A stretch of 20,965 nt of DNA from Clostridia bacterium (GCA_028702545.1 JAQVOQ010000009.1:1-20965), one strand, 5' to 3'. Shown: positions 5,473 to 13,734, counted from the first letter of the stretch. The notes: generated by a model from the sequence alone, not told the origin. Program-made: numbers and translations.

Positions 5473-8037
5473 TTAATTATCCGATACTCCCCAAATAACT
5501 GTTCCACCATTTTTACTCCAATCAGCATTCCAGCCAAGAGGTTTTGAAGTAGCCTCCACTCTAATTGTAGCAGCGCGGGATTGTTTAAATACATCAGCGC
5601 CAATACTAATTACATTTATAGGTATATATATTTGTCGTAAAGCGGTACATCTTTCAAACGCAGATGTTCCAATTGTGGTAACACTATAAGGAATGTTTAT
5701 ATATTGTAATAAGGTATAGTTAATAAATGCACTTGCACCTATTTCAACAACTGGAATACCTAAGTATTTTTGAGGTATTTGAATAGTCGTTAATGTAGGG
5801 TCTCCAGACACAACTCTATAGCCTATACCACCTATAAGTTGGTAAGTTAAATTAGTTGTTCCCCAGTCGGCATATAAGGTAAAGCTACTCTCTAACGCCC
5901 CACCAAAGATAAATTCATTTTTAAGTTTAGAATTAGAATAGCAACCTGAGAATAAATTTCCTGTTTTAATTGGATTAACTGGAGCTGTTATAATTGTGCC
6001 ATAATTTTGTGTTACAGGTGATATTGCACTGCCACCGTTAGTTACAAAAGTAATAGTGTATTGACTTATTGTCCATTTAGCATATAAAGTTATGTCTTCA
6101 CTAGGCATTAAATTAAATACATATAGAGTTGTAAGTCCTACGTCAGCATACCAACCATTAAAGGTATAACCTATTCTTGTAGGCGCAGTTGGTGCTGACA
6201 CTAAACTTCCTTCTTCTTCTACAATTGAAGCAACCACACTTCCGCCATTACTATTAAAGGTTATTGTATACTCACTCGCAACTAACTCTGTCCAAACAGC
6301 TAGTAGTGTTATGTTTTGAGCAGGCATTGTTGTAAAGCTGTACACGTTACCACCAAGTGTCCAATAAGTAAATAAATATCCTACTTTTGTTGGATTAGTT
6401 GGTGCACTTACAGTTGTTGCATAATTTTGTGTTAAAGCGTTAACTGCACTTCCACCATTGCTATTAAAGCTAATAGTATAAGAGTTTATCGTCCACTTAG
6501 CATATAAAGTCATATTTTGTGATGGCATTATATCAAACACATATAGAGTGGTTAAACTAGCATCACTGAACCAATTATTAAAAGTATAACCTGTTCTTGT
6601 TGGCGCTGTTGGTGCTGATATCAAATTTCCTTCTTCTTCTACAATTGAAGTAACAACACTTCCGCCATTAGAATCAAATATAATTGTATATTCAGTAGCA
6701 GCTAGTTCTATCCAAGTAGCAACTAATGTAATATTTTGAGATGGCATTATTGTAAATATATATGGATTACTATTTAAAATCCACTTGTCAAATGAGTATC
6801 CTGCTTTTGCTGGATTAGTAGGTTGACTTACACTTGTGCCATAATTTTGTGTTATAGGTGCTACTGCGCTTCCGCCAGCACTATCAAAAGTAATAGTGTA
6901 AGAGTTTATCGTCCATTTTGCATATACAGTTATATTTTGTGATGGCATTGTTGTAAATGTATATGAATTGGTTAGTCCAGCATCGCTGTACCAACCATTA
7001 AAGGTATGACCTGTTCTTGTAGGTGTTGGTTCGCTTACACTTGTGCCGAAGTCCTGCGTTATAGGGCTAACTGTACTTCCGCCGTTGCTATTAAATGCAA
7101 TTGTATATTGATTTACTTGCCAACTAGCAATTAAGGTTATATTAGCAGCGGGCATTGTTGTAAATGTATATGTATTGCCATTTAAAGTCCAACAGTCAAA
7201 AGTATATCCTTCTTTTGTTGGATTAGCTGGTTGACTAATTGCAGTTCCACTTTCCTGCCTTATAGAATTAACATTACTTCCTCCATCTGAATTAAAAGTA
7301 ATAGTGAATATATTTGAGTTGTAATCTACTATATCTAGTGTTATAAATGTGGTTTGAAGAGGATGAGAAAAATATCCAGTTATATTATTGATTGTGTTTT
7401 CAACTGAATCAACAAGATAATCGGTAACAAGCTTATTGTTATCAATCCAAACATTTAAATATTTAAAGCCACTAGTAGGACTTTCACATATTTCAATTAC
7501 TATTTCGTGATTTTGTCTCCACTCTATACTGCTTGTATTTAATGGCAAAAAAGCATTTGTGGAATTGTTATAAGTAAGCAAAGATGATGAAACATTTCCA
7601 TTTACTATTTCAACAATTTTTACATTAGAATTAATATTATCAAAAACAAGAGCATAACCATCAATTAGGTTATTCTCATTTAGTGTTGATTCAAAATAAA
7701 TGCGATAAGCACCATGTGTAATGCTATCTCCGCTTAAAATTGCTGTGCTAGTTATTAAATATTCTGATTTGCGATTATTAAAATATATATTACCATTATT
7801 AGAAATAAAGCCTTCGGTATTAACGTTCCAAATTCCAGTAGTGTTATAATTTTGAGGATCTAACTCTGCAAAAATATAACTATTATCCCAAAAACCTTCT
7901 CCTATACTTAAATTAATATCACTTTTATTTGCAGATAAATGATCAAAAAAGCCATATGCGGTAAACGCTGAAAAAGTGTTTACGCAAAAAATAAGCATTG
8001 CTGTATATAACAAAAACTTAACGATTCTTTTTCTCAC
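5473..8037 (-). CDS. secreted InlB-repeat and BspA-type leucine-rich surface protein, 854 aa
   Basis: Residues 1-30 are a signal peptide or anchor (MRKRIVKFLLYTAMLIFCVN...). Residues about 40-240 form a beta-rich domain reminiscent of lectin/laminin-G folds. Seven Listeria-Bacteroides (InlB B-type) repeats follow at about 244-306, 311-375, 380-442, 450-515, 520-582, 590-655 and 660-725, each with TITFxSNGG, GYTFxxW and MPxQNITLYAxW. Residues 735-825 hold BspA-type leucine-rich repeats (IPVVEIGASAF, VTTIGTSAFERC, VISIGADVFKQ). There is no LPXTG or other C-terminal anchor, so retention is by the N-terminus or non-covalent. Such proteins usually serve adhesion. The start is GTG (8035-8037) with AAAGGA 7 bases upstream; the overlapping ATG is out of frame and hits TGA at once. 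A GEMM-I riboswitch lies in the 5' leader. Confidence 0.88.
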   Translation of the reverse strand: MRKRIVKFLLYTAMLIFCVNTFSAFTAYGFFDHLSANKSDINLSIGEGFWDNSYIFAELDPQNYNTTGIWNVNTEGFISNNGNIYFNNRKSEYLITSTAILSGDSITHGAYRIYFESTLNENNLIDGYALVFDNINSNVKIVEIVNGNVSSSLLTYNNSTNAFLPLNTSSIEWRQNHEIVIEICESPTSGFKYLNVWIDNNKLVTDYLVDSVENTINNITGYFSHPLQTTFITLDIVDYNSNIFTITFNSDGGSNVNSIRQESGTAISQPANPTKEGYTFDCWTLNGNTYTFTTMPAANITLIASWQVNQYTIAFNSNGGSTVSPITQDFGTSVSEPTPTRTGHTFNGWYSDAGLTNSYTFTTMPSQNITVYAKWTINSYTITFDSAGGSAVAPITQNYGTSVSQPTNPAKAGYSFDKWILNSNPYIFTIMPSQNITLVATWIELAATEYTIIFDSNGGSVVTSIVEEEGNLISAPTAPTRTGYTFNNWFSDASLTTLYVFDIMPSQNMTLYAKWTINSYTISFNSNGGSAVNALTQNYATTVSAPTNPTKVGYLFTYWTLGGNVYSFTTMPAQNITLLAVWTELVASEYTITFNSNGGSVVASIVEEEGSLVSAPTAPTRIGYTFNGWYADVGLTTLYVFNLMPSEDITLYAKWTISQYTITFVTNGGSAISPVTQNYGTIITAPVNPIKTGNLFSGCYSNSKLKNEFIFGGALESSFTLYADWGTTNLTYQLIGGIGYRVVSGDPTLTTIQIPQKYLGIPVVEIGASAFINYTLLQYINIPYSVTTIGTSAFERCTALRQIYIPINVISIGADVFKQSRAATIRVEATSKPLGWNADWSKNGGTVIWGVSDN
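5863..7314 (-). repeat. coding tandem repeat, 420-bp higher-order unit
   Basis: The InlB-type repeats alternate between an A form (GYxFxxWxLxxNxYxF) and a B form (GYTFNxWYSDAGLTTLY), so the true unit is a dimer of 140 residues or 420 bp. The copies lie at about 6901-7314, 6481-6900 and 6061-6480, with a seventh repeat at 5863-6060. Exact landmarks recur 420 bases apart, for example TTCCTTCTTCTTCTACAATT at 6207 and 6627, showing recent dimer duplication. Confidence 0.8.
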
Positions 8038-8156
8038 ATTGCCATCCTTTAATGAGTAGAACTTTTTTACTTTTTCTACTTCAAAATTTTTAGCGTGTTC
8101 TTCTAATTTTTATCAATGACCCTTCTAAATAAGTATTGTAAATGCAATATTTACCT

Positions 8157-8184
8157 AAAAAAGTTCTTCCTAAAAATAAAGAAC
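8157..8184 (-). terminator. riboswitch-associated terminator in the surface-protein leader
   Basis: Directly after the aptamer, GTTCTT and AAGAAC form a 6-bp stem with a 10-base loop, followed on the minus strand by six T. The left arm, extended to GTGTTCTT (8179-8186 in plus coordinates), can instead pair over 8 bp with AAGAACAC further downstream (8095-8102), which would open the terminator. Confidence 0.65.
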
Positions 8185-8198
8185 ACTTAAAATTATAT

Positions 8199-8265
8199 GG
8201 CAACTGGCTATCTTAAATTAAGACCCTATAGTTTTCCGTCACTAGGTCACCCTAGCTTTGACTTT
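8199..8265 (-). ncRNA. GEMM-I type cyclic-di-GMP riboswitch
   Basis: On the minus strand the order of elements fits the GEMM-I aptamer: a GTCAAAG start, a CTAGG/CCTAG stem capped by a GNRA tetraloop (GTGA), then GTGACGGAAAACTATAGGGT in place of the usual GACGCAAAGC-ATA-GGGTC. A second stem (TCTT/AAGA, GG/CC, ACT/AGT) follows, and then AGTTGCC. AUAUG before and CAUAU after can close the base. GEMM-I RNAs sense c-di-GMP and often control surface or motility genes in Clostridia. Odd points: GACGG instead of GACGC, and a mismatch in the basal stem, so affinity or ligand choice could be altered. It lies about 160 bases before the GTG start and just after a strong promoter. Confidence 0.8.
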
Positions 8266-8279
8266 TTCATATCATATTA

Positions 8280-8308
8280 ATAATAGCCATAAAATGAGCT
8301 TTTGTCAA
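8280..8308 (-). promoter_or_regulatory. promoter of the riboswitch-surface protein transcript
   Basis: TTGACA (8303-8308), a 17-base spacer and TATTAT (8280-8285) on the minus strand place the RNA start within a few bases of the aptamer. Confidence 0.85.
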
Positions 8309-8416
8309 CTTATTACAGCTATTTTGAAGGGTTTTAATATATTAATACTTTTATTTTTGCGCAAAAAAAATGCAAAAAATTTGTAAATAATATTAAAAAA
8401 AATTAGGATATAATAC

Positions 8417-8443
8417 AAAAAACCGTTTTGATAAACGGTTTTT
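8417..8443 (-). terminator. terminator of the 141-aa membrane protein gene
   Basis: An 11-bp stem (AAAAACCGTTT pairing with AAACGGTTTTT) around a 4-base loop runs into T on the minus strand. The ACCGTTT/AAACGGT stem is the same as in the tRNA-Arg terminators, with a different loop. Confidence 0.85.
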
Positions 8444-8457
8444 AAAAATTTGTTTTT

Positions 8458-8883
8458 TTATATTTCTTTTGTTTCATCTATTACAACTTCTGTTTCAGTT
8501 GTTTTATTTTTGATTTTAGTCTTTGATTGATGTATTGTTTCTCTTGTAGTATCTTCTTCTTTTTGTAAAATTTTAGAATTTTGTTCAACTAAATTTTCTT
8601 CAGCATTTATAATTTTATTATCTAGTTCCTTATATTCATTGACAATTTTTTTATCAGATAAATATCCTGTTCCAAAAATAATTCCACCTAATCCTAAAAG
8701 CGTCACCACCAAAAACCAGCCTCCAATAGGAAAAGAAAGAGCCCCTCCTAGTAAAAGAACCTCTCCAGCATGTATTGCCGACATAGACAAAGCACGTCTT
8801 TTTTTTAACTGTCTTTGCCTATTTATCATTTGATATATTTGTTCTTTGTCGATTTTTTCGTCAGCCTGTTTTGAAAAATTCAT
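8458..8883 (-). CDS. hypothetical two-helix membrane protein, 141 aa
   Basis: Function not recognised. A charged N-terminus with a basic run (RQRQLKKRR, about 22-30) precedes two closely spaced hydrophobic segments (about 38-52 and 55-75, rich in Gly) joined by a short FPIGGW turn. The last 60 residues are a charged helix, probably coiled-coil, rich in Glu, Lys and Thr. The basic N-terminus suggests both ends are cytoplasmic. GGAGAG lies 6 bases before the ATG, with a consensus promoter and a terminator of its own, so it is a single-gene unit unrelated to its neighbours by transcription. Confidence 0.75.
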   Translation of the reverse strand: MNFSKQADEKIDKEQIYQMINRQRQLKKRRALSMSAIHAGEVLLLGGALSFPIGGWFLVVTLLGLGGIIFGTGYLSDKKIVNEYKELDNKIINAEENLVEQNSKILQKEEDTTRETIHQSKTKIKNKTTETEVVIDETKEI

Positions 8884-8915
8884 AGTTTACTCTCCACACA
8901 TAATTTATTATAAAT

Positions 8916-8944
8916 AACATATCACTCTTATTTCTTTTTGTCAA
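8916..8944 (-). promoter_or_regulatory. promoter of the 141-aa membrane protein gene
   Basis: TTGACA (8939-8944), a 17-base spacer and TATGTT (8916-8921) on the minus strand. A 9-bp inverted repeat (AAACATTTT/AAAATGTTT, 8946-8968) abuts the -35 and could be a regulator site or a + strand terminator. Confidence 0.7.
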
Positions 8945-9113
8945 TAAACATTTTTCACGAAAATGTTTTTTAGAATTTTTGTTCAATAAGTCCTTTCGTT
9001 GCTATTTATTAAAATAGATATTGATATAATACGCTTAAAGTGCTACTGTTTTATTATAAATAAAGGGTGGTTAGATAATGTAAAAATCATAGCCGTAAGA
9101 AAAATAAAATATT

Positions 9114-9149
9114 AAAACAATAAACGTATTTTAGTGTTTATTGTTTTTT
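9114..9149. terminator. bidirectional terminator at the end of the exporter gene
   Basis: AAAACAATAAAC (9114-9125) and GTTTATTGTTTT (9136-9147) form a 12-bp stem with a 10-base loop; six T follow on the + strand and four on the minus strand. It overlaps the stop codon of the MMPL gene (9131-9133). Confidence 0.8.
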
Positions 9150-11443
9150 ATAGTAACTTCTTTAGGCTTTTTAATAATCCATTTATCTAATAAAAGTAGT
9201 AGTTGTGGTAGTAATGTGAGTACTAATATAAATGAACAAATTGCACCCCTACCTATCGTGGTTCCAAATATAGAAACTGATGCCATCGTAGATACAATTC
9301 CTACAGAAAATCCAGCAAAACACAATATACTTGCCGAGGTAATAATTGCCCTACTAGAACTTGATAACGCCATTTGAATTGCAGTAAATTTATCGGTAGT
9401 CTTTCGGTTTTCTATATAATGATTGGTTAGTAAAATAGCAAAGTCAATAGTTGCACCAAGTTGAATAGCTGTTACGATAAGATAGCCTATAAAAATCATA
9501 GAATCGCCCATAAAATAAGGTATTGCCATATTAATCCAAACCGAACTTTGAATAACAAAAATTAAAATAATAGGAATTAAAATAGAGCGGAATGTAATAA
9601 ATAATATTATTGCAACAAGTAAAATAGAAACTAGTGTAACGATTGTATAATCCTTTTCAATATAATCTCTAATTTCTAATGTTGCAGAAGAAGCACCTAC
9701 TAAATAATATTCTGCATCACTACCCAAAATAGTTGTAATTGTAGAGCGAATGTTGTCTAATAATAGTTCTGTTTGTTTGCCTTCTTCGGCTACACTTAAA
9801 TTAAGAATAATGCGGTCATAATTTTGCCCATTAAACTGCATAGTAAAAAACTCAGGTAAATAAATGCTTAGTCCATTTGCTTCTATTAAGGATTTTGATT
9901 GTACGCTAGATACTCCCTCCAAATTTAGCATTGCTCCGCTAATGCTAAGTTCCTGCTCAGCGTTTTCTTTATTTAATAAAATAACAAGTTGGTTTTGATT
10001 TGAAAAAATTGTTTGCACTTCTAATTTATCGTTCATATAAATACTGCCTGCACTACCAGAACTTGCCTCGCCACCATACACAAAATTATTTTGATATGAA
10101 AATATGATAGATGGAATAATGATAAGAAGTAAAATAACTGGTAAAACAAAACGGCTCTTAATTAAAAATTTACTAAATTTTTTAAAAGAAAAATCAAAAG
10201 ATTTATGTTTAGTTTTTTCTATTAATTTATTTGTATAAACTATAAGCCCCGGCATTAAGAAAAATACACAAATTAAACTAATAAGTACACCTTTTCCAAG
10301 TACAATACCAATATCAAAACCAATAGTATAACTCATAAACATTAATGCTACAAAACTTGCAATCGTAGTAAACGAACTGGCCGAAATTGGCGAAAATGTT
10401 TTTACAAGCGCATTTTCCATGGCCTCACTTGAAGGTAGCCCTTTTTGCTTTTCTTTTTTAAAAGAGTGTAATAAGAAAATAGAATAATCCATAGTAAGCG
10501 CTAATTGTAAAATGCTTGCAACGCTCTCTGTTAAATATGAAATGTCACCTAAAAGTACATTTGTGCCCATATTAATAAGTACACCTACACCAATAATAAT
10601 TAAGAAAATTATCGGCTCAAAATAAGAGGTAGAAGTAACCAAAAGCAAGACAAATATAATAATTAATGCAATAATTAAAGCTTTTGTTGTTTCTTCATTA
10701 ATTACTTTTATATTGTTATAAGTTAAAAATGAATTTCCGCTTAAATAAGTAGATAAAGATAAATTTTTTATTTGATTAATAGCTTCTATTGTAGTTTCAT
10801 CATAATCATTTCCTAAAAATGCAACTTGATATAATGCATTTTCTTCTTTATAAAAAGCATTTAACTGCCCTTTAAATTGTAAAAACGTAGCAAGATTTTC
10901 GGTGCTTAAGGCTCCTGTACTAGACAAAAAATTAATAAAACTTACATATCCAGCATCGGTTTGTAACCTGTCATCTAATAAGATTGTGTTAATATCAAAC
11001 TCTTCTATTGTTTCAGGTAATAGTAAAAATAAATGAGTAAGATAATCAATTGCATTGCTTTCTGATAGTGTTAATGTTTGACCTGTTACACCAAAATAAT
11101 ATGCGGTATATTGGCTTTGTAATGCACTTATATATACGCTTAAAATATCATCTAACCAAATAACACTTGTAACATTTTCAACATTTTCTATTTCGGTCTT
11201 AAATGTAAGTGCATCAGAAACCGATAAATTTTTTACCATTACTTTTACACTACCAAACTCGCCAAATTCATCTTTCATAATTTCAATGCCTTCTGTTGTT
11301 TCAGCAGTGTTAGGTAAATAAGAGGCACTATTATAGTTTACTTCTACATTTTGCATTAAAAATGTGCCTAATATAGCAAGTGCTAAAAATACAATTATAA
11401 ATAGTAGCCTAAATTTAACAATAAAATGTGCTATTTTTTTCAT
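9131..11443 (-). CDS. MMPL/RND-family membrane exporter, 770 aa
   Basis: The protein has two homologous halves, each with one leading transmembrane helix, a large extracytoplasmic loop and a five-helix bundle. The first loop spans about 35-250 and the first bundle about 252-410 with LTMDYSIFLLHSF, the MMPL-type proton-relay helix. The second half starts near 432, with helices from about 610 and GATIDFAILLTNHY as the matching relay. RND transporters of this size in Bacillota export lipids, peptides or drugs using the proton gradient; the substrate is unknown. The best start is the ATG at 11441-11443, with GGAG 8 bases upstream; an in-frame TTG two codons earlier sits too close to the ribosome site. 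It follows a TetR gene, with an operator-like palindrome between them. Confidence 0.9.
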   Translation of the reverse strand: MKKIAHFIVKFRLLFIIVFLALAILGTFLMQNVEVNYNSASYLPNTAETTEGIEIMKDEFGEFGSVKVMVKNLSVSDALTFKTEIENVENVTSVIWLDDILSVYISALQSQYTAYYFGVTGQTLTLSESNAIDYLTHLFLLLPETIEEFDINTILLDDRLQTDAGYVSFINFLSSTGALSTENLATFLQFKGQLNAFYKEENALYQVAFLGNDYDETTIEAINQIKNLSLSTYLSGNSFLTYNNIKVINEETTKALIIALIIIFVLLLVTSTSYFEPIIFLIIIGVGVLINMGTNVLLGDISYLTESVASILQLALTMDYSIFLLHSFKKEKQKGLPSSEAMENALVKTFSPISASSFTTIASFVALMFMSYTIGFDIGIVLGKGVLISLICVFFLMPGLIVYTNKLIEKTKHKSFDFSFKKFSKFLIKSRFVLPVILLLIIIPSIIFSYQNNFVYGGEASSGSAGSIYMNDKLEVQTIFSNQNQLVILLNKENAEQELSISGAMLNLEGVSSVQSKSLIEANGLSIYLPEFFTMQFNGQNYDRIILNLSVAEEGKQTELLLDNIRSTITTILGSDAEYYLVGASSATLEIRDYIEKDYTIVTLVSILLVAIILFITFRSILIPIILIFVIQSSVWINMAIPYFMGDSMIFIGYLIVTAIQLGATIDFAILLTNHYIENRKTTDKFTAIQMALSSSSRAIITSASILCFAGFSVGIVSTMASVSIFGTTIGRGAICSFILVLTLLPQLLLLLDKWIIKKPKEVTIKNNKH

Positions 11444-11465
11444 AAACAAAACTCCTTTTTTATTT

Positions 11466-11489
11466 AAAAGCGAAAGAAAATTCGCTTTT
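11466..11489. promoter_or_regulatory. probable TetR operator before the exporter gene
   Basis: AAAAGCGAA and TTCGCTTTT form a perfect 9-bp inverted repeat with a 6-base centre. The same arrangement, AAAAGCGA-N7-TTCTCTTTT, occurs at 12145-12168 with one changed base in the arms. The shared sequence, spacing and positions around the regulator and exporter genes mark it as the likely TetR binding site. Confidence 0.65.
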
Positions 11490-11495
11490 GTTACT

Positions 11496-11525
11496 AAAAA
11501 AATACAATTATTTTTTGGTATTTTT
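11496..11525 (-). terminator. hairpin with T tract after tetR
   Basis: On the minus strand AAAAATAC pairs with GTATTTTT (8 bp, 12-base loop), with seven T from the stem edge onward. It may partly end the tetR transcript before the exporter gene. Confidence 0.5.
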
Positions 11526-11559
11526 CATAAGCATAGATTTTTTATTTATTCCTTGGCTT

Positions 11560-12135
11560 TTATAATCTTGTTTCGGATTGATAAAAATAATAAAGTGACA
11601 ATCTTTTAATTTCTTGTTCCATTTCTTGCGGTTTTACTTCCCGTAAAATAGTAAATACTCCGTTTAAAAAGCCACTGGCTATAATTTGTGCCATTAAATG
11701 ATTTTTAGCATTTTGTTCTTTATATAACCCAATTTCAAATAAATTTACTACATAAGTTAAAAATTTATTATAGTAGTTTTCGTATTTTGAGCCACTACTT
11801 TTATCTATTAGAATAAGTATTTGTTTACCATACTTTTCATTTAATCGCATAATGTGTTCAGCTATATTATCAGCAATTTTTTTTAAATTGCGATTTTCTT
11901 GCATTTGTGATTCGTAAATTTTTTTTATTACCTCAGGTAATTCTTCAACAGTATTTTTTACAATTTGTTCAAATAAATCTTGTTTACTTTTAAAGTAACG
12001 ATATAAATTACCCACAGAAACTTTAGCTTTTTTAGCAATTTTTAATATGCTCGCCTTTAAATAGCCCTCTTCCTTAAACTCCGCCATAGCACAGTTTAAT
12101 ATGTTTTGTCGTATTTCTTCTTTTTTATATTGCAT
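11560..12135 (-). CDS. TetR/AcrR-family transcriptional regulator, 191 aa
   Basis: The N-terminal DNA-binding domain shows the TetR helix-turn-helix (about 29-49: SILKIAKKAKVSVGNLYRYF, then KSKQDLF). The remaining 130 residues are helical and would form the ligand-binding and dimer domain, which is too variable to identify the inducer. The length is typical. TTTGGAG lies 5 bases before the ATG. The gene is followed by an MMPL exporter on the same strand, the usual local-repressor arrangement. An operator-like palindrome covers its own transcription start (12145-12168) and a second lies before the exporter, so autorepression and control of the exporter are predicted. Confidence 0.9.
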   Translation of the reverse strand: MQYKKEEIRQNILNCAMAEFKEEGYLKASILKIAKKAKVSVGNLYRYFKSKQDLFEQIVKNTVEELPEVIKKIYESQMQENRNLKKIADNIAEHIMRLNEKYGKQILILIDKSSGSKYENYYNKFLTYVVNLFEIGLYKEQNAKNHLMAQIIASGFLNGVFTILREVKPQEMEQEIKRLSLYYFYQSETRL

Positions 12136-12144
12136 AATAACTCC

Positions 12145-12168
12145 AAAAGCGATTTTATATTCTCTTTT
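12145..12168. promoter_or_regulatory. probable TetR operator at the tetR transcription start
   Basis: AAAAGCGA, seven bases, TTCTCTTTT. It matches the perfect palindrome at 11466-11489 in 16 of 17 arm positions and sits immediately downstream of the tetR -10, where bound repressor would block transcription. Confidence 0.6.
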
Positions 12169-12197
12169 AGTTTAAAGAATAAAAAAAATAAAGTCAA
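12169..12197 (-). promoter_or_regulatory. promoter of tetR
   Basis: TTGACT (12192-12197), a 17-base spacer and TAAACT (12169-12174) on the minus strand. Confidence 0.7.
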
Positions 12198-12321
12198 TTA
12201 AATTTGTTGTCGTAAAATAAAATATACTGTAAAAAGATATTTAAGCCAATTTTTAAAGCTTTTAAAAAAACACAAGTACATTTTGCGTACCCGCGTTTAT
12301 AAAAATGGTATTACGCCAATT

Positions 12322-13734
12322 CTATCCTATACTTCCTTCCATGCTTAGCTTTAATAGTTTGTTTAACTCAACAGCATATTCCATAGGTAACTCGCGTGAG
12401 AATGGCTCAATAAAGCCCATTAGTATCATCTCTGTCGCTTCTTCTTTAGTTAAACCTCTGCTCATTAAATAAAATAGTTGTTCTTCATTAACTTTGCTTG
12501 TGGTCGCCTCGTGCTCTATTATTGCATTACCATTGTTTACAATGTTTACTGGTATTGTATCGCTTGAACTTAAACTATCTAAAATTAATGTGTCGCACTC
12601 TATGTGTGACTTTGAATTAAGTGCTTTTTCACTTATTTTAACAAGTCCTCTATAATTAACCTTACCGCCCATATGGCAAATAGATTTTGATATTATGTTG
12701 CTAGTTGTGTTTGGTGCTAGGTGAATCATTTTAGCACCAGCGTCTTGCATTTGATTTTTTGATGCAACAGCAATAGATATCGTTGTACCTTTTGCATATT
12801 TGCCCTTTAAAATGCAACTAGGGTATTTCATATTAAGACCACTACCAATGTTGCCATCTATCCATTCCATTTGCGAATATTCATCTACAATTGCTCTTTT
12901 TGTAACTAAGTTAAGCACATTTGTAGACCAATTTTGAATAGTGGAATATCTGCATTTTGCTCTTTTGCCTATAAAAATTTCCACGACTGCTGCGTGCAAA
13001 GAGTCGTTGGTATAAAGCGGTGCTGTGCACCCTTCAACATAATTTATACTTGCATCATCTTCAACTATTATAATCGTGCGCTCAAACTGACCCATGCGCT
13101 CACTGTTAATTCTAAAATAACTCTGCAATGGTTTTTTTAGAGTTACACCTGCTGGCACATAAATAAACGAACCTCCGCTCCAAACTGCCGTGTTAAGTGC
13201 TGCATATTTATTATCAGTAAACGGAACTAGTTTTGTAAAATATTTTTTTAATAGGTCTGGATATTTTTTTAAAGCTGTATCGGTATCGGTAAAAATTACT
13301 CCCGCTTCTTCAACTTCTTTTATAGCGCTATGATAAACTGCCTCAGACTCAAACTGAGTAGTAACGCCAGCCAAAAAATGTTGTTCAGCTTTTGGTATTC
13401 CTATTTTGTCAAAAGTGTCTTTAATTTCCTGCGGCACATCTTTCCAAGTAGAAGCCACTTTGTTTGTGCTCTTTATGTAATAAGAATAATCGTCAAAATT
13501 AATGTGTGACAAATCAGGTCCCCATATTGGATTTTTTATGTTTACAAAAGCTTCATACGCTTTTAATCTAACATCAAGCATCCACTTAGGCTCGCCCTTA
13601 ATTTCAGAAATTTGTCTTACAATTTGCTCGCTTAGACCTTTAACTGCTTTAAAAACGCTATTGGTCTTTGTTGAAAAACCAAATTTGTAATCACCCACTA
13701 TATTTTTTGCATCGTTAAAATTTTTTTCGTCCAA
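12322..13734 (-). CDS. sufB: Fe-S cluster assembly scaffold SufB, 470 aa
   Basis: SufB is the core scaffold of the SufBCD complex, on which Fe-S clusters are built in the cytoplasm. Family landmarks: WMLDVRLKAY (51-60), WGPDLS (71-76), VWSGGSFIYVPAGV (184-197), EGCTAPLY (234-241), HEATTSKVNEEQLFYLMSRG (408-427) and the canonical end LSMEGSIG. The length fits the family. The start is TTG with AAAGGAG 6 bases upstream; no ATG fits. It is last in the suf operon. The stop is TAG, a useful proof that UAG terminates in this genome. No clear terminator is visible in the 190 bases after it. Confidence 0.97.
   Translation of the reverse strand: MDEKNFNDAKNIVGDYKFGFSTKTNSVFKAVKGLSEQIVRQISEIKGEPKWMLDVRLKAYEAFVNIKNPIWGPDLSHINFDDYSYYIKSTNKVASTWKDVPQEIKDTFDKIGIPKAEQHFLAGVTTQFESEAVYHSAIKEVEEAGVIFTDTDTALKKYPDLLKKYFTKLVPFTDNKYAALNTAVWSGGSFIYVPAGVTLKKPLQSYFRINSERMGQFERTIIIVEDDASINYVEGCTAPLYTNDSLHAAVVEIFIGKRAKCRYSTIQNWSTNVLNLVTKRAIVDEYSQMEWIDGNIGSGLNMKYPSCILKGKYAKGTTISIAVASKNQMQDAGAKMIHLAPNTTSNIISKSICHMGGKVNYRGLVKISEKALNSKSHIECDTLILDSLSSSDTIPVNIVNNGNAIIEHEATTSKVNEEQLFYLMSRGLTKEEATEMILMGFIEPFSRELPMEYAVELNKLLKLSMEGSIG

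Noticed and set aside
5473..5600. Cell-wall sorting signal at the C-terminus of the surface protein
   Set aside because: The protein ends GTVIWGVSDN with no LPXTG, hydrophobic tail or basic end.
12198..12321. Terminator after sufB
   Set aside because: Only AT-rich near-palindromes (around TTTTTAAAGCTTTTAAAAA) and a 4-bp GTAC pairing were seen; none is a convincing stem with a T tract.
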